From Roseovarius sp. SCSIO 43702 (GTDB lineage: Bacteria; Pseudomonadota; Alphaproteobacteria; Rhodobacterales; Rhodobacteraceae), in assembly GCF_019599045.1 (NCBI RefSeq), contig NZ_CP080623.1, forward strand, positions 394,501 to 458,500: a DNA stretch of 64,000 nucleotides. The letters are read 5' to 3'. A program made the position numbers and the translations under genes. The first letter of the stretch is position 1. Every line of letters starts with the position of its first letter. The notes below the pieces were generated by a model. The model saw nothing but the letters and a program-made list of their open reading frames with translations. It searched no databases and had not been told where the DNA came from. Positions 42,424 through 50,782 of the stretch are shown here, in pieces.

Positions 42424-45147
42424 TCATTGTGCCGGCTGTGCGGCGGGACGGGCCGGGGCGCGCCCGCGCTCGATGTCATGGAGCAGGCCGCCCCGACGGG
42501 TGTAGACGGCCCAGGTGATCACGACGCAGATCGCATAGAAGATCAGGAACCCCCAGAGCGCCCCCACGGCCGAGCCGGTCATCGCGATGGATGTACCGTA
42601 CGCCTTGGGGATGAAGAACGCGCCATAGGCGGCGATCGCCGAGGTGAAGGCCACGATCGCGCCGGATTCCATCCCGATCTGCCGCTTGAGCTGTTCGCTG
42701 CCCAGTTGCGGCATCAGGCGCGGCACTTCGCGGCCCATGATCACCGGGATCATCTGGAACGTCGATGCGTTGCCCACGCCGGTCAGGAAGAACAGCGCCA
42801 TGAAACAGGCGAAGAAGCCGACGAACGATCCGACCCCGAGGAAGAAGATCACCCCGAACGTGGCGACCATCATCGAGGCGAAAGTCCAGAACGTGACCCG
42901 CCCGCCGCCGAAGCGGTCGCTGACCCAGCCGGTCGCGGCGCGGCTCAGCGCCCCGACGAGCGGGCCGAGGAACACGTAGTTCAGCGCGTTGACCTCGGGG
43001 AAGGCGAGCTTCGTCAGCAACGGGAAGCCCGCAGAATAGCCGATGAAGCTGCCGAAGGTGCCCGTGTAGAGGATGCACATCAGCCAGTTGTGAGTGCGCC
43101 CGAAGATCACCGCCTGATCGGCAAAGCTGGCGCGCGCATCGGCGATGTCGTTCATGCCCAGCCACGCGGCGATTGTGGCCGCGAGGATGAAGGGCACCCA
43201 GACAAAGCCTGCGTTCTGCATCCACAGCTCTCCGCCGTCGGACATGACCTGCGGTTGCCCGCCCAGCGCGCCGAACACGCCCGCCGTGATGACGAGCGGC
43301 ACGACGAACTGCATGACCGACACGCCCAGGTTGCCCAGTCCCGCGTTCAACGCGAGCGCATTGCCCTTCTCCGCTTTCGGGAAGAAGTAGCCGATATTCG
43401 CCATCGACGAGGCAAAGTTGCCACCGCCGAAGCCGCACAGCAGCGCGAGCACGAGGAAGATCAGGTAGGGCGTGTCGGGATTCTGCACCGCGTATCCGAT
43501 ACCCATCGCGGGCAGTAGCAGCGATGCGGTCGAAAGCGTCGTCCAGAGTCGCCCGCCGAAGATCGGCACCATGAAGCTGTAGAAGATCCGCAGCGTCGCA
43601 CCCGACAGGCCCGGCAGCGCCGCCAGCCAGAACAGCTGACCCGGCGTGAAGTCGAAGCCGATCGCGGGCAGCCGCGCGACGACGACCGACCACACCATCC
43701 AGACCGAGAAGGCAAGCAGCAGCGCCGGGATCGAGATCCAGAGGTTGCGTCGCGCGATGGCGCGACCCTTCTCTTCCCAGAATTTCGGATCTTCGGGCTG
43801 CCAGTCCTGCAACACGCGCGGGGTGGCGATATGTGCGGAGTCGTGGATCTCCTTCATCTCCGGCAGTTGCGGCAGCTGGTCGAGGGCCTGACCATGCGCC
43901 GCGCGCTCCATCGAGCGCACCGAAAGGTGCATCCACGCCAGCGAGACCGCGACCAGCACGAACAGAAGCGCAAAGCACGAGGTATAGATGCCGGTGAGGT
44001 CCAGAAGCGCGCCGAAGGTGATCGGCAGGACAAAACCGCCAAGCCCCCCGATCATGCCGACCAGGCCCCCGACCGCACCCACGTGGCGCGGATAGTAGAC
44101 CGGGATATGCTTGAACACCGCCGCCTTGCCCAAGCTCATGAAGAAGCCCAGCGCGAACAAAGTCGCGATGAACGGCCAGAGCCCCATGCTCGTCGAGAAG
44201 ACGATTGGACCGTCCTTGGCCATGATCGTGTATTCTGTCGGCGGGTAGGACAGCATGAACAGGAACAGCAGGCTGAAGCCGAAGGTCCAGTACATGACCG
44301 CGCGCGCGCCGAACTTGTCGGACAGGAACCCGCCATAGGCCCGGAACAGCGACGCCGACAGGCTGAAGGACGCGGCCGCCATCCCGGCAAAGCGCACGTC
44401 GATCCCGTAGACGTCGATCAGGTAATGCGGCATCCACAGCGCCAGCGCGACGAAGGCACCGAAGACGAAGAAATAATACAGCGAGAACCGCCAGACCTGG
44501 AGGTTCTTCAGCGGCGCGAACTGCTCCGCCAGCGAGGGGGCCTTGGTGCCGGCCTTGCGCCGCTCGACCAACTCGGGGTCGTCCTTGGCCAGGATGTAGA
44601 ACAGCACGCCGATCACGGCCAGCCCCGCGGCCCAGACATAGGCGACCCCGTGCCAGCCATAGGCGACCATGATGAAGGGTGCGATGAACTTGGTCACCGC
44701 GGCCCCGACGTTGCCGGCCCCGAAGATGCCCAGCGCCGTGCCCTGGTGGCCCGCGTCATACCAGCGGCTCACATAGGCCACGCCGATGATGAAGGACCCA
44801 CCTGCCAGACCGATGCCCAGTGCCGCGATCAGATACATGATGTAGCTATCCGCCAGCGTCAGCGCCCAGGTCGCCAGCGCCGTCAGGATCATCTGCCCCG
44901 AAAAGACGAGCCGTCCGCCGTATTTCTCGGTCCACACGCCCAGGAACAGGCGGGTCACGGACCCGGTCAGGATCGGCGTCGCCACCAGCAGGCCGAACTG
45001 CGTATCGTTCAAACCGAGCTCGGTTTTGATCGCGACCCCGATGATGGAAAAGATCGTCCAGACTGCGAAACAGGCGGTAAAGGCGATCGTGCTCAGGCCC
45101 AGCGCGCGGTTCTGATCTGCGCGGGAGGCTGTGGCTACGGTCTGCAT
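42424..45147 (-). CDS. narK: NarK1-NarK2 fused nitrate/nitrite transporter
   Basis: A 907-aa fusion of two major-facilitator transporters, each of about 12 helices. The first half (residues 1 to about 420) is of the NarK1 nitrate/proton type. The second half, beginning around RRNLWISIPALLLAFSVWMVWS near residue 470, is of the NarK2 nitrate/nitrite antiporter type. Each half carries a NarK glycine-rich signature (GLVGMIGGLGGFVLPITFG and NAGLGNLGVSVMQFVVPL). The hydrophilic joint is around LPQLPEMKEIHDSAH. I chose the start at 45147 because GGAGAACC lies just upstream; the frame is open to 45183. Fused NarK proteins of this kind are known from Paracoccus. An Fnr-type site lies about 90 bp upstream. 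Confidence 0.93.
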   Translation of the reverse strand: MQTVATASRADQNRALGLSTIAFTACFAVWTIFSIIGVAIKTELGLNDTQFGLLVATPILTGSVTRLFLGVWTEKYGGRLVFSGQMILTALATWALTLADSYIMYLIAALGIGLAGGSFIIGVAYVSRWYDAGHQGTALGIFGAGNVGAAVTKFIAPFIMVAYGWHGVAYVWAAGLAVIGVLFYILAKDDPELVERRKAGTKAPSLAEQFAPLKNLQVWRFSLYYFFVFGAFVALALWMPHYLIDVYGIDVRFAGMAAASFSLSASLFRAYGGFLSDKFGARAVMYWTFGFSLLFLFMLSYPPTEYTIMAKDGPIVFSTSMGLWPFIATLFALGFFMSLGKAAVFKHIPVYYPRHVGAVGGLVGMIGGLGGFVLPITFGALLDLTGIYTSCFALLFVLVAVSLAWMHLSVRSMERAAHGQALDQLPQLPEMKEIHDSAHIATPRVLQDWQPEDPKFWEEKGRAIARRNLWISIPALLLAFSVWMVWSVVVARLPAIGFDFTPGQLFWLAALPGLSGATLRIFYSFMVPIFGGRLWTTLSTASLLLPAMGIGYAVQNPDTPYLIFLVLALLCGFGGGNFASSMANIGYFFPKAEKGNALALNAGLGNLGVSVMQFVVPLVITAGVFGALGGQPQVMSDGGELWMQNAGFVWVPFILAATIAAWLGMNDIADARASFADQAVIFGRTHNWLMCILYTGTFGSFIGYSAGFPLLTKLAFPEVNALNYVFLGPLVGALSRAATGWVSDRFGGGRVTFWTFASMMVATFGVIFFLGVGSFVGFFACFMALFFLTGVGNASTFQMIPVIMGREVPRLMPQLGSEQLKRQIGMESGAIVAFTSAIAAYGAFFIPKAYGTSIAMTGSAVGALWGFLIFYAICVVITWAVYTRRGGLLHDIERGRAPARPAAQPAQ

Positions 45148-45228
45148 GTTGGTTCTCCGGCAAAGAAATACGGCCTCACCCATGGAAGGGATCGGTGCGA
45201 CATTTGCAGGCGGAAAAGTTAACGTGAG

Positions 45229-45242
45229 TTGATTTGAGTCAA
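45229..45242. promoter_or_regulatory. Fnr/Dnr-type binding site upstream of narK
   Basis: TTGAT-TTGA-GTCAA matches the Fnr-family consensus TTGAT-N4-ATCAA at nine of ten positions. Its centre is 88 bp upstream of the narK start. Activation from about -41.5 would place transcription near 45194. Confidence 0.72.
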
Positions 45243-45342
45243 TTCCTCGGCGAAACGCAGCGAAATAAATCGCTTGGCAAAATCAGCCAAAGCCGCAGGG
45301 CAAAAAGCGCAATGATAAAAAGCATATGAGCCAAGCGCTGTC

Positions 45343-45356
45343 TTGACATTTATCAA
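45343..45356. promoter_or_regulatory. Fnr/Dnr-type binding site upstream of the NarR-like gene
   Basis: TTGAC-ATTT-ATCAA matches the Fnr-family consensus at nine of ten positions. Its centre is about 52 bp before the ATG of the Fnr-family gene. At this short distance it could mediate autoregulation or oxygen control by a chromosomal FnrL. Confidence 0.72.
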
Positions 45357-45401
45357 TTTTTCCTGCGTTATTGGTCGGCAGGATGACAAGTGCGCACAGA
45401 G

Positions 45402-46100
45402 ATGCCAGACTCGTATTATCCGGAGATAAAGCGCCTCCATCTCTTCCAGGGCATGCGGGATGCACATTTCGCCGCGTTGATGCGTGGTGCCTACGTTCAG
45501 AATTTTCCGGCTCGCATCGACCTGATTACCGAGGGCGAACCGAGCGATTTCCTGCATGTCACCCTGTCCGGCTCGGTCGATCTTTTCTCGACATGGAACG
45601 GCAGAGAGACCAGCATGACAACCGTGCGGCCCGTCTCGACTTTTATCCTTGCCGCCACGATCAAGGACGCGCCCTACCTGATGTCGGCCCGCACACTCGA
45701 GAAAAGCCGCATCGCGCTGATCCCAAGTCAGGATGTACGCGCGATCTTCGATGTCGATGGTGATTTCGCCCGGGCCATAGTGACCGAGCTTGCGCAATGC
45801 TACCGCACGGTCGTCAAGGCTCAGAAAGGTCTCAAGCTCAGAACCTCGTTGGAACGGCTCGCGAACTACTTGCTCACCCAACAACGCAATGCGGACGGCG
45901 GGGCGGTGTTCGAACTCGAGTTTGAGAAACGCCACCTGGCGTCGATCCTGGGCATGACCCCCGAAAACCTCAGCCGTGCCTTCAAGGCGCTACAGCCCTA
46001 TGGCGTGACGGTGGACGGCATCCGCATCACAATTAGCGATCAGGCTGAATTGAAGCGGTTCGCCAAGCCTAATCCGCTGATTGACGACCTTTCGACCTGA
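45402..46100 (+). CDS. narR: Crp/Fnr-family regulator, NarR-like
   Basis: A 232-aa Crp/Fnr-type regulator. The N-terminal cyclic-nucleotide-type beta-barrel runs from HLFQGMRDAHFAALMRG to about residue 120, and the C-terminal helix-turn-helix is HLASILGMTPENLSRAFKALQPYG. It lacks the N-terminal cysteine cluster of oxygen-sensing FNR; the only cysteine seen is in LAQCYRTV. That fits NarR of Paracoccus, an Fnr relative without an Fe-S cluster that activates narK and narGHJI in response to nitrate or nitrite. It diverges from narK and two Fnr-type sites lie between them. The start is ATG 45402; GTG 45390 is an alternative in the same frame. The gene symbol rests on context and could change. Confidence 0.82.
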   Translation: MPDSYYPEIKRLHLFQGMRDAHFAALMRGAYVQNFPARIDLITEGEPSDFLHVTLSGSVDLFSTWNGRETSMTTVRPVSTFILAATIKDAPYLMSARTLEKSRIALIPSQDVRAIFDVDGDFARAIVTELAQCYRTVVKAQKGLKLRTSLERLANYLLTQQRNADGGAVFELEFEKRHLASILGMTPENLSRAFKALQPYGVTVDGIRITISDQAELKRFAKPNPLIDDLST

Positions 46101-46647
46101 CGGAAAGGCCATGACCAAATTTGTGCTCAGAGTCGACGGAGATCTTACCGAACAACACCCGACATCTGGAAAGCCTATACCGTTCTGAGTAAACGGCGGC
46201 TGAGTGTGATCCATTGATTACAGTGTTGCTAGTTTGACGATACCGGGCGTCGCTCCGCGACCGGCGTCTCTGGAGCAATAGAGCGTCTTCCATGGTAGGG
46301 TGCCTGTCCAGGTGTGGGACCGGTGTTTCCGGACCGAGTTTGGGTTAGCCAACCCCGGTGGTTCCACCAAACAGGAAACTCGCAGACGACATTCCATAAG
46401 GAGCGTCATGCTCCGCGCTCGCTTGTCCCGCCACCCGTTCATCTTTCGGAATCTCACATTATTCCGCTAACTGAATCTCGAGAGAATAACTATAGAATTT
46501 CCGGAACCTCACCTTCTCAGAGTTGGTCTTCCGGAGCGGCAGATCTCAGTTTTTGCCCCCCGCTGCCATTAGTGATAACCCCATAATCTGGATTGCACTG
46601 GGCCGCCGCGATGTACGCAGTCTGTTAAAACAGGCCGACGCGTCAAC
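46101..46647. other. Intergenic region without a supported gene
   Basis: About 550 bp between the NarR-like gene and ctaD. None of the open frames has convincing composition. The stretch 46335-46372 is dense in short inverted repeats (GTTTGG with CCAAAC, GGTGG with CCACC), and a 12-bp near-palindrome ctgttaaaacag lies at 46622-46633. It may be decayed mobile DNA, but I cannot match it to a named element. Confidence 0.4.
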
Positions 46648-48312
46648 TCATTCAACCGCCTGCCTGTCCCAATCTTCTGGTTTCGGCAACGTCTCGTATG
46701 TATGCTCCGGCACAGGCGACGGCAGGGTCCATTCCAGCGTGTCCGCATATTCGTTCCAGTAGCTTGCTCGCGTTTCGCGTTTGCCTGCCAGCAGCGTGTA
46801 GAAGATGATCCCGATGAACAGCAAGAATGATGCGAAAGACAGAAATCCACCCCAACTCGATACAGCGTTCCAGAAACCGAATGCCTCGGGATAGTCGATA
46901 TAGCGCCGCGGCATCCCCTGACGGCCCAGAAAGTGCTGCGGAAAGAATGTCAGATTGGCGCCGATGAAAAACAGCCAGAAATGCAGTTTCCCGGCCCATT
47001 CCGGGTATTGCCGACCCGACATCTTGGCCAGCCAGTAATATACCCCCGCGATCAGCGCGAAAACAGCGCCAAGGCTCATGACATAGTGGAAGTGCGCCAC
47101 GACATAGTAAGTGTCGTGATAGGCGCGATCTACGCCCGCCTGCGCCACGACGACGCCAGTGACACCTCCTATCGTAAACAGAAAGATGAACCCCAAGGCG
47201 AACAGAAGCGGGGTTCTGAACTGGATCGAACCGCCCCACATCGTTGCGATCCAGCTGAAAATCTTGATTCCGGTCGGGACAGCGATGGTCATCGAGGCGA
47301 TCTGGAAATAGCTCTGCTGTGTGATCGACATACCGACGGTGAACATGTGATGTGCCCACACGACAAACCCCAATGTTCCGATTGCGATCAGGGCCCAGAC
47401 CATTGGCAAATAGCCGAAGATCGACTTCTTCGAGAACGTGGCAACGACGTGGCTGATGATTCCGAAGCCGGGAAGAACGACGATGTAGACTTCCGGGTGC
47501 CCGAAGAACCAGAAAAGATGTTGATAGAGTACCGGGTCACCACCACCTGACGGGTCGAAGAAGGTCGTCGCGAAATTCCTGTCAGTAAGCAGCATGGTAA
47601 TTCCGCCAGCAAGCACCGGCATCGCGACCAGCAACATCCATGCGGTCACGAAGATCGACCAGGCGAAGAGCGGCACCTTGAACAGCGTCATGCCAGGTGC
47701 GCGCATGTTCAGGAAGGTCGTGATCATGTTGATCGCGCCCAGGATCGAGCTTGCACCCGAGGCATGGATTGCAAAGAGGGCGAGATCCATCGACATCCCG
47801 CCGTCATTCACCGACAGCGGCGCATAGAGCGTCCAGCCCACGCCAGCGCCACGCTGAGCGTCTCCTCCCGGCGCAAAGAGCGAAGCGAAGGCAAGAGCCG
47901 CGCCTGCAACGAATAGCCAGTAGCTGAGATTGTTCATTCGTGGAAACGCCATGTCCGGCGCCCCGATCATCAAAGGCATGAAGTAGTTTCCGAAGCCACC
48001 GAACAGCGCTGGAATGACGACGAAGAACATCATCAGGACGCCGTGATAGGTCACGAGAATGTTCCACAGGTGTCCGTTGGGCGTACAGTCGGCTGCGGTA
48101 GGCCAGAAGCGCATGCCTTCGAGACACATGTACTGCACGCCCGGTTCCATCAGTTCGATCCGCATGTAGACGGAAAACAACGCCGCGATCAGTCCGATGG
48201 CGCCCGATGTGAACAGATAGAGGATGCCGATATCCTTGTGGTTCGTCGACATGAACCACCGAACGAAAAAATTGCGGCGATTTGCGTCAGGAGCGAGTGT
48301 CGTTTCGGCCAT
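46648..48312 (-). CDS. ctaD: Cytochrome c oxidase subunit I, aa3 type (stand-alone)
   Basis: A 554-aa haem-copper oxidase subunit with 12 helices, [13 protein letters not shown] at the N-terminus, haem-ligand regions [17 protein letters not shown] and HHMFTVGM, and [14 protein letters not shown]. All proton-path residues I checked are present: [10 protein letters not shown] (D-path Asp and Asn), GHPEVYI (the channel Glu) and [10 protein letters not shown] (K-path Lys). It should therefore be functional, not degenerate. The start MAETTLAP at 48312 has GGAGG 6 bp upstream. Subunits II and III are not nearby. It follows the RIC gene by 28 bp on the same strand, so it belongs to a nitrosative-stress operon and not to a housekeeping oxidase cluster. 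Confidence 0.95.
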   Translation of the reverse strand: MAETTLAPDANRRNFFVRWFMSTNHKDIGILYLFTSGAIGLIAALFSVYMRIELMEPGVQYMCLEGMRFWPTAADCTPNGHLWNILVTYHGVLMMFFVVIPALFGGFGNYFMPLMIGAPDMAFPRMNNLSYWLFVAGAALAFASLFAPGGDAQRGAGVGWTLYAPLSVNDGGMSMDLALFAIHASGASSILGAINMITTFLNMRAPGMTLFKVPLFAWSIFVTAWMLLVAMPVLAGGITMLLTDRNFATTFFDPSGGGDPVLYQHLFWFFGHPEVYIVVLPGFGIISHVVATFSKKSIFGYLPMVWALIAIGTLGFVVWAHHMFTVGMSITQQSYFQIASMTIAVPTGIKIFSWIATMWGGSIQFRTPLLFALGFIFLFTIGGVTGVVVAQAGVDRAYHDTYYVVAHFHYVMSLGAVFALIAGVYYWLAKMSGRQYPEWAGKLHFWLFFIGANLTFFPQHFLGRQGMPRRYIDYPEAFGFWNAVSSWGGFLSFASFLLFIGIIFYTLLAGKRETRASYWNEYADTLEWTLPSPVPEHTYETLPKPEDWDRQAVE

Positions 48313-48340
48313 TGGTGCCTCCATCGGGAAGGGCTAGAAG

Positions 48341-49018
48341 TCAATCACGGCCGGAGCTTTCGAACCGTGGGAAGAGAACGTTGTTCTCAAGGTGGATATG
48401 CTCGATCAGGTCTGCCTTGAACGCAGACAGATCTGCATAGAGCGCCTGCCAGGAGGCACAGGCATCTTCGGGGGGCGTACAATCGTCGGTTAGGCAGTCG
48501 ATCTGATCCAGAAAAAACGCGAACTCGGCATGATCGTGCCGCATGAACTGGAGCGAAAGTTTGAGTTCGTCCGGTGTTTTTTTCTGCAAAGCAGGAAAGT
48601 GCGTCGTCTCCTGCTTGTTCATGAGTTTTTCCAGTTCCGCCCGGAACTGCCGTAAGATATGGGCCATTCCTGCCGGCACGTTCTGATGGTTCACGTGAAC
48701 GGATTCGACCTTGCGCGACAGCTCGATCAGGTCCTCCAACTGCGCCCTGTGCCGACCGTGATAGCGCGACCGGATATAATCGATCAGATCACCGGTCCCT
48801 TGAGGTATTTCTGGAGCAGCCGCCGGATCAAGGGCAACCAGCTCTTTTTCCAGTTCGTTTAGGTCGAGGTTGCGGTGGTTCGCTGCGTCCGCCAGTGACA
48901 CATGGCCTTGGCAGCAGAATTCGATGCCAAACCGGCGAAAGACGGCAGATGTGCCAGGAAACTGTGCGGCGATTTCGCCAACGGGTTGATCGCGCAGCTG
49001 GTGGAACGTTTCAGTCAT
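48341..49018 (-). CDS. ytfE: Iron-sulfur cluster repair di-iron protein (RIC/YtfE/ScdA)
   Basis: A 225-aa cytoplasmic hemerythrin-like protein that helps restore Fe-S clusters after nitric oxide or peroxide damage. The N-terminal ScdA domain has FRRFGIEFCCQGHVSLADA with the Cys-Cys pair. The hemerythrin part supplies iron ligands in YHGRHRAQLEDLIEL, HVNHQNV, ETTHFPAL, MRHDHAEF and EHIHLENNVLFPRFE. Its length is normal for RIC. The gene lies between a divergent Rrf2-type regulator and ctaD, with a possible small gene overlapping its start. Its own GGAG-type ribosome-binding site (AACTACGGAGGAGAAAATG region) is clear. Confidence 0.95.
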   Translation of the reverse strand: MTETFHQLRDQPVGEIAAQFPGTSAVFRRFGIEFCCQGHVSLADAANHRNLDLNELEKELVALDPAAAPEIPQGTGDLIDYIRSRYHGRHRAQLEDLIELSRKVESVHVNHQNVPAGMAHILRQFRAELEKLMNKQETTHFPALQKKTPDELKLSLQFMRHDHAEFAFFLDQIDCLTDDCTPPEDACASWQALYADLSAFKADLIEHIHLENNVLFPRFESSGRD

Positions 49019-49277
49019 TTTCTCCTCCGTAGTTGCTCTGACGCTTGCGCGCTCTGAACTCCTCGACGATCACCTCGTCGGTAACGCCAAGATCGTGTAG
49101 CGCCCACGGCGCGCCTGTCATGGATGATGGGATCGATCCAGTCGAGACCCGGGCGATGAGCCATAGGACGCCTCCTTCCACTACCAAAACGGAGGAAACC
49201 GCTTGCGCCGACATGTCCGCCAATCCCGCGAAGGGAGCGGCGGCATTTGCCTCCGCCTCATAAATAGGTATTTGCAA
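49011..49277 (-). CDS. Possible small protein upstream of RIC
   Basis: An 88-codon open frame that overlaps the RIC start by 8 bp. The C-terminal third (HDLGVTDEVIVEEFRARKRQ) looks like a real helical, charged protein end, while the N-terminal part is poorly supported. A shorter start at 49121 would give 36 residues. I do not recognise a family. It may be a small co-regulated peptide or simply a leader of the RIC operon. Confidence 0.3.
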   Translation of the reverse strand: MQIPIYEAEANAAAPFAGLADMSAQAVSSVLVVEGGVLWLIARVSTGSIPSSMTGAPWALHDLGVTDEVIVEEFRARKRQSNYGGEND

Positions 49278-49281
49278 TGCC
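49267..49281. promoter_or_regulatory. Imperfect dyad in the RIC/Rrf2 divergent promoter
   Basis: GGTATT-TGC-AATGCC is a dyad with one mismatch in six, just upstream of the RIC-side open frame. It resembles the perfect dyad at 49303-49315 (both contain TATT...AAT), suggesting two copies of one operator. Confidence 0.45.
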
Positions 49282-49302
49282 GATTATCTTCCGATATATT
49301 CA

Positions 49303-49315
49303 GTATTGTCAATAC
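49303..49315. promoter_or_regulatory. Perfect dyad operator upstream of the Rrf2-type gene
   Basis: GTATTG-T-CAATAC is a perfect inverted repeat with a 1-nt centre, ending 17 bp before the Rrf2-type start and 8 bp before its AGGAG site. Its position, overlapping the promoter or leader of the regulator gene, fits autorepression. Confidence 0.6.
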
Positions 49316-49332
49316 CAATTTTAGGAGCGCGA

Positions 49333-49770
49333 ATGCGACTGGCGTCTTTCACCGATTACGGTCTGCGGGTCTTGATGCGTCTGGCCGGTGCGCCCGATGA
49401 GTCGATCTCTACCGGACAAATCGCGGAAGAGTTCGAGATCTCTCAGCATCATTTGGCCAAGGTGGTCCGGGAGCTCGGTCGCGGCGGCTTCGTCAGCAGT
49501 CAACGCGGCAGGCGTGGCGGCCTTAAGCTTTCACGACCGCCACAGACCATCACCCTCGGCGAGGTCGTGCGTCACCTCGAACAGCGCTTCGCCATCGTGG
49601 AGTGTTTCCGGGAAGATGGCGGATCGTGTGTGCTGAAGCCGCTATGCCGCCTGAAGCCCCGGCTGGCCGCTGCGCGCGAGGCATTCATGTCGGAGCTCGA
49701 CCGTTCGACGGTTGCCGACTGCGCCTGGCCCGGCGATGCGCTGGACCGGCCGCAGGTTGCGCCCGGGTGA
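49333..49770 (+). CDS. nsrR: Rrf2-family regulator, NsrR-like
   Basis: A 145-aa Rrf2 regulator starting MRLASFTDYGLRVLMRLA, with the winged-helix segment ISTGQIAEEFEISQHHLAKVVRELGRGGFV and wing SQRGRRGGLKL. Three cluster cysteines are at 91, 99 and 105 (C-x7-C-x5-C), close to the NsrR/IscR pattern of three Fe-S ligands. In NsrR the cluster senses nitric oxide and derepresses RIC and similar genes. The divergent RIC gene supports this assignment. AGGAG at 49323-49327 fixes the start; an upstream frame from 49306 is not needed. The first cysteine spacing (seven residues) is slightly longer than in E. coli NsrR. Confidence 0.85.
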   Translation: MRLASFTDYGLRVLMRLAGAPDESISTGQIAEEFEISQHHLAKVVRELGRGGFVSSQRGRRGGLKLSRPPQTITLGEVVRHLEQRFAIVECFREDGGSCVLKPLCRLKPRLAAAREAFMSELDRSTVADCAWPGDALDRPQVAPG

Positions 49771-49794
49771 TGAATGGAGACACGGAGAAGGCCA

Positions 49795-50088
49795 ATGACG
49801 AAGATCGAATTTTCCGGCGACACGGTTCAGGTCGATGCCCGGACGCTGGCCAAGGCGTTCCGCATCGGCACAAATGATCTGAAACAGGGTATGCGGGACG
49901 GCACGATCACCAGCCGGTTCGAACGCGGTGAGGACGAGGACGCGGGCAAGGTCCGCCTGACCTTCTTTTCGGCAAATCGCAGGGTCCGAATGACCGCGGA
50001 TGAAAGCGGAAACGTGCTGACCTGCAGTGCGGTGGATTATGCAAGGCCGCCGTTGCGGGTATCCCGGGCGGGCGACGATGAGAATTAG
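49795..50088 (+). CDS. DUF6522-like small protein
   Basis: A 97-aa protein starting MTKIEFSGDTVQVDARTLA after GGAGAAGG. The central segment MRDGTITSRFERGEDEDAGKVRLTFFSANRRVRM matches small alphaproteobacterial DUF6522-type proteins that occur beside Rrf2/hemerythrin genes. It lies 24 bp after the Rrf2-type gene and is probably in its operon. There are no membrane helices, and one cysteine (LTCSAVDY). The molecular function is unknown; context suggests a part in the nitrosative-stress response. Confidence 0.72.
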   Translation: MTKIEFSGDTVQVDARTLAKAFRIGTNDLKQGMRDGTITSRFERGEDEDAGKVRLTFFSANRRVRMTADESGNVLTCSAVDYARPPLRVSRAGDDEN

Positions 50089-50372
50089 GTCGGCGCCGCG
50101 CGTCGATCCCGACGGCACGACGCCGGGGCACAGATGGATACTGTGCGGGTCAATCGTGACGCTTGCGGATCAATGCTTCTGGATGCGCTGATCTGGATCA
50201 CGTCGGAAGTCTATCAAGGTTGATGACGCTACTTTTTCCTGAACCCACGGACCTGGATTGCAACGGCCGACCCGCAAAAATCATGTCACAAAGCTTTCGC
50301 AGGCGGTCTGTTGTGGAGCTTGTCGAATGCAAATTCTTTCCACACTGAAAACAAAGCATCGGCCTGTTTTCT

Positions 50373-50459
<87 letters not shown>

Positions 50460-50782
50460 AGGTGCCGTGGCGCTTGCATTACGGGCGTCGGCGCGGGGTG
50501 TCAAACGGAATTTCGCGACTGACCGCGCGTAGCGTCAGCGGGGTTTGCCGTACATTTCTACAGCAACGGAGTCACCGGAAAGGCTGGTGACGGCGCAGCG
50601 GTCGCGTGGCGGCGCTTCGGGTTTGCGTGCCGAGGTTTTTCCGCTCGGTCTCCGGATGGCCGCGGGGCGTGACGGAGGGCGCGGCGACTGTCCATGTTTC
50701 CGGCGGCGGGGTATAACGCACTTGTCTCGTGCCGGGCGGACGGATAGACCGGCATCGTCCATTGACGCGCAAGGAGGACCTG
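50460..50782. other. Intergenic region between tRNA-Leu and the NDUFA9-like gene
   Basis: About 320 bp with no supported gene. An Arg/Pro-rich minus-strand frame at 50535-50762 has the composition of a GC-rich non-coding shadow. The tRNA promoter should lie just above 50460 on the minus strand. The AAGGAGG site for the downstream gene is at 50771-50777. Confidence 0.5.

Noticed and set aside
38763..42518. 1251-codon plus-strand frame opposite narG
   Set aside because: It is a long antisense opening caused by codon bias; NarG motifs lie on the other strand.
43831..45222. 463-codon plus-strand frame opposite narK
   Set aside because: Composition is Arg/Gln/His-rich with no domain, while the minus frame is an unmistakable transporter.
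50535..50762. 75-codon minus-strand frame upstream of the NDUFA9-like gene
   Set aside because: Arg/Pro-rich shadow composition with no family resemblance and no ribosome-binding site.
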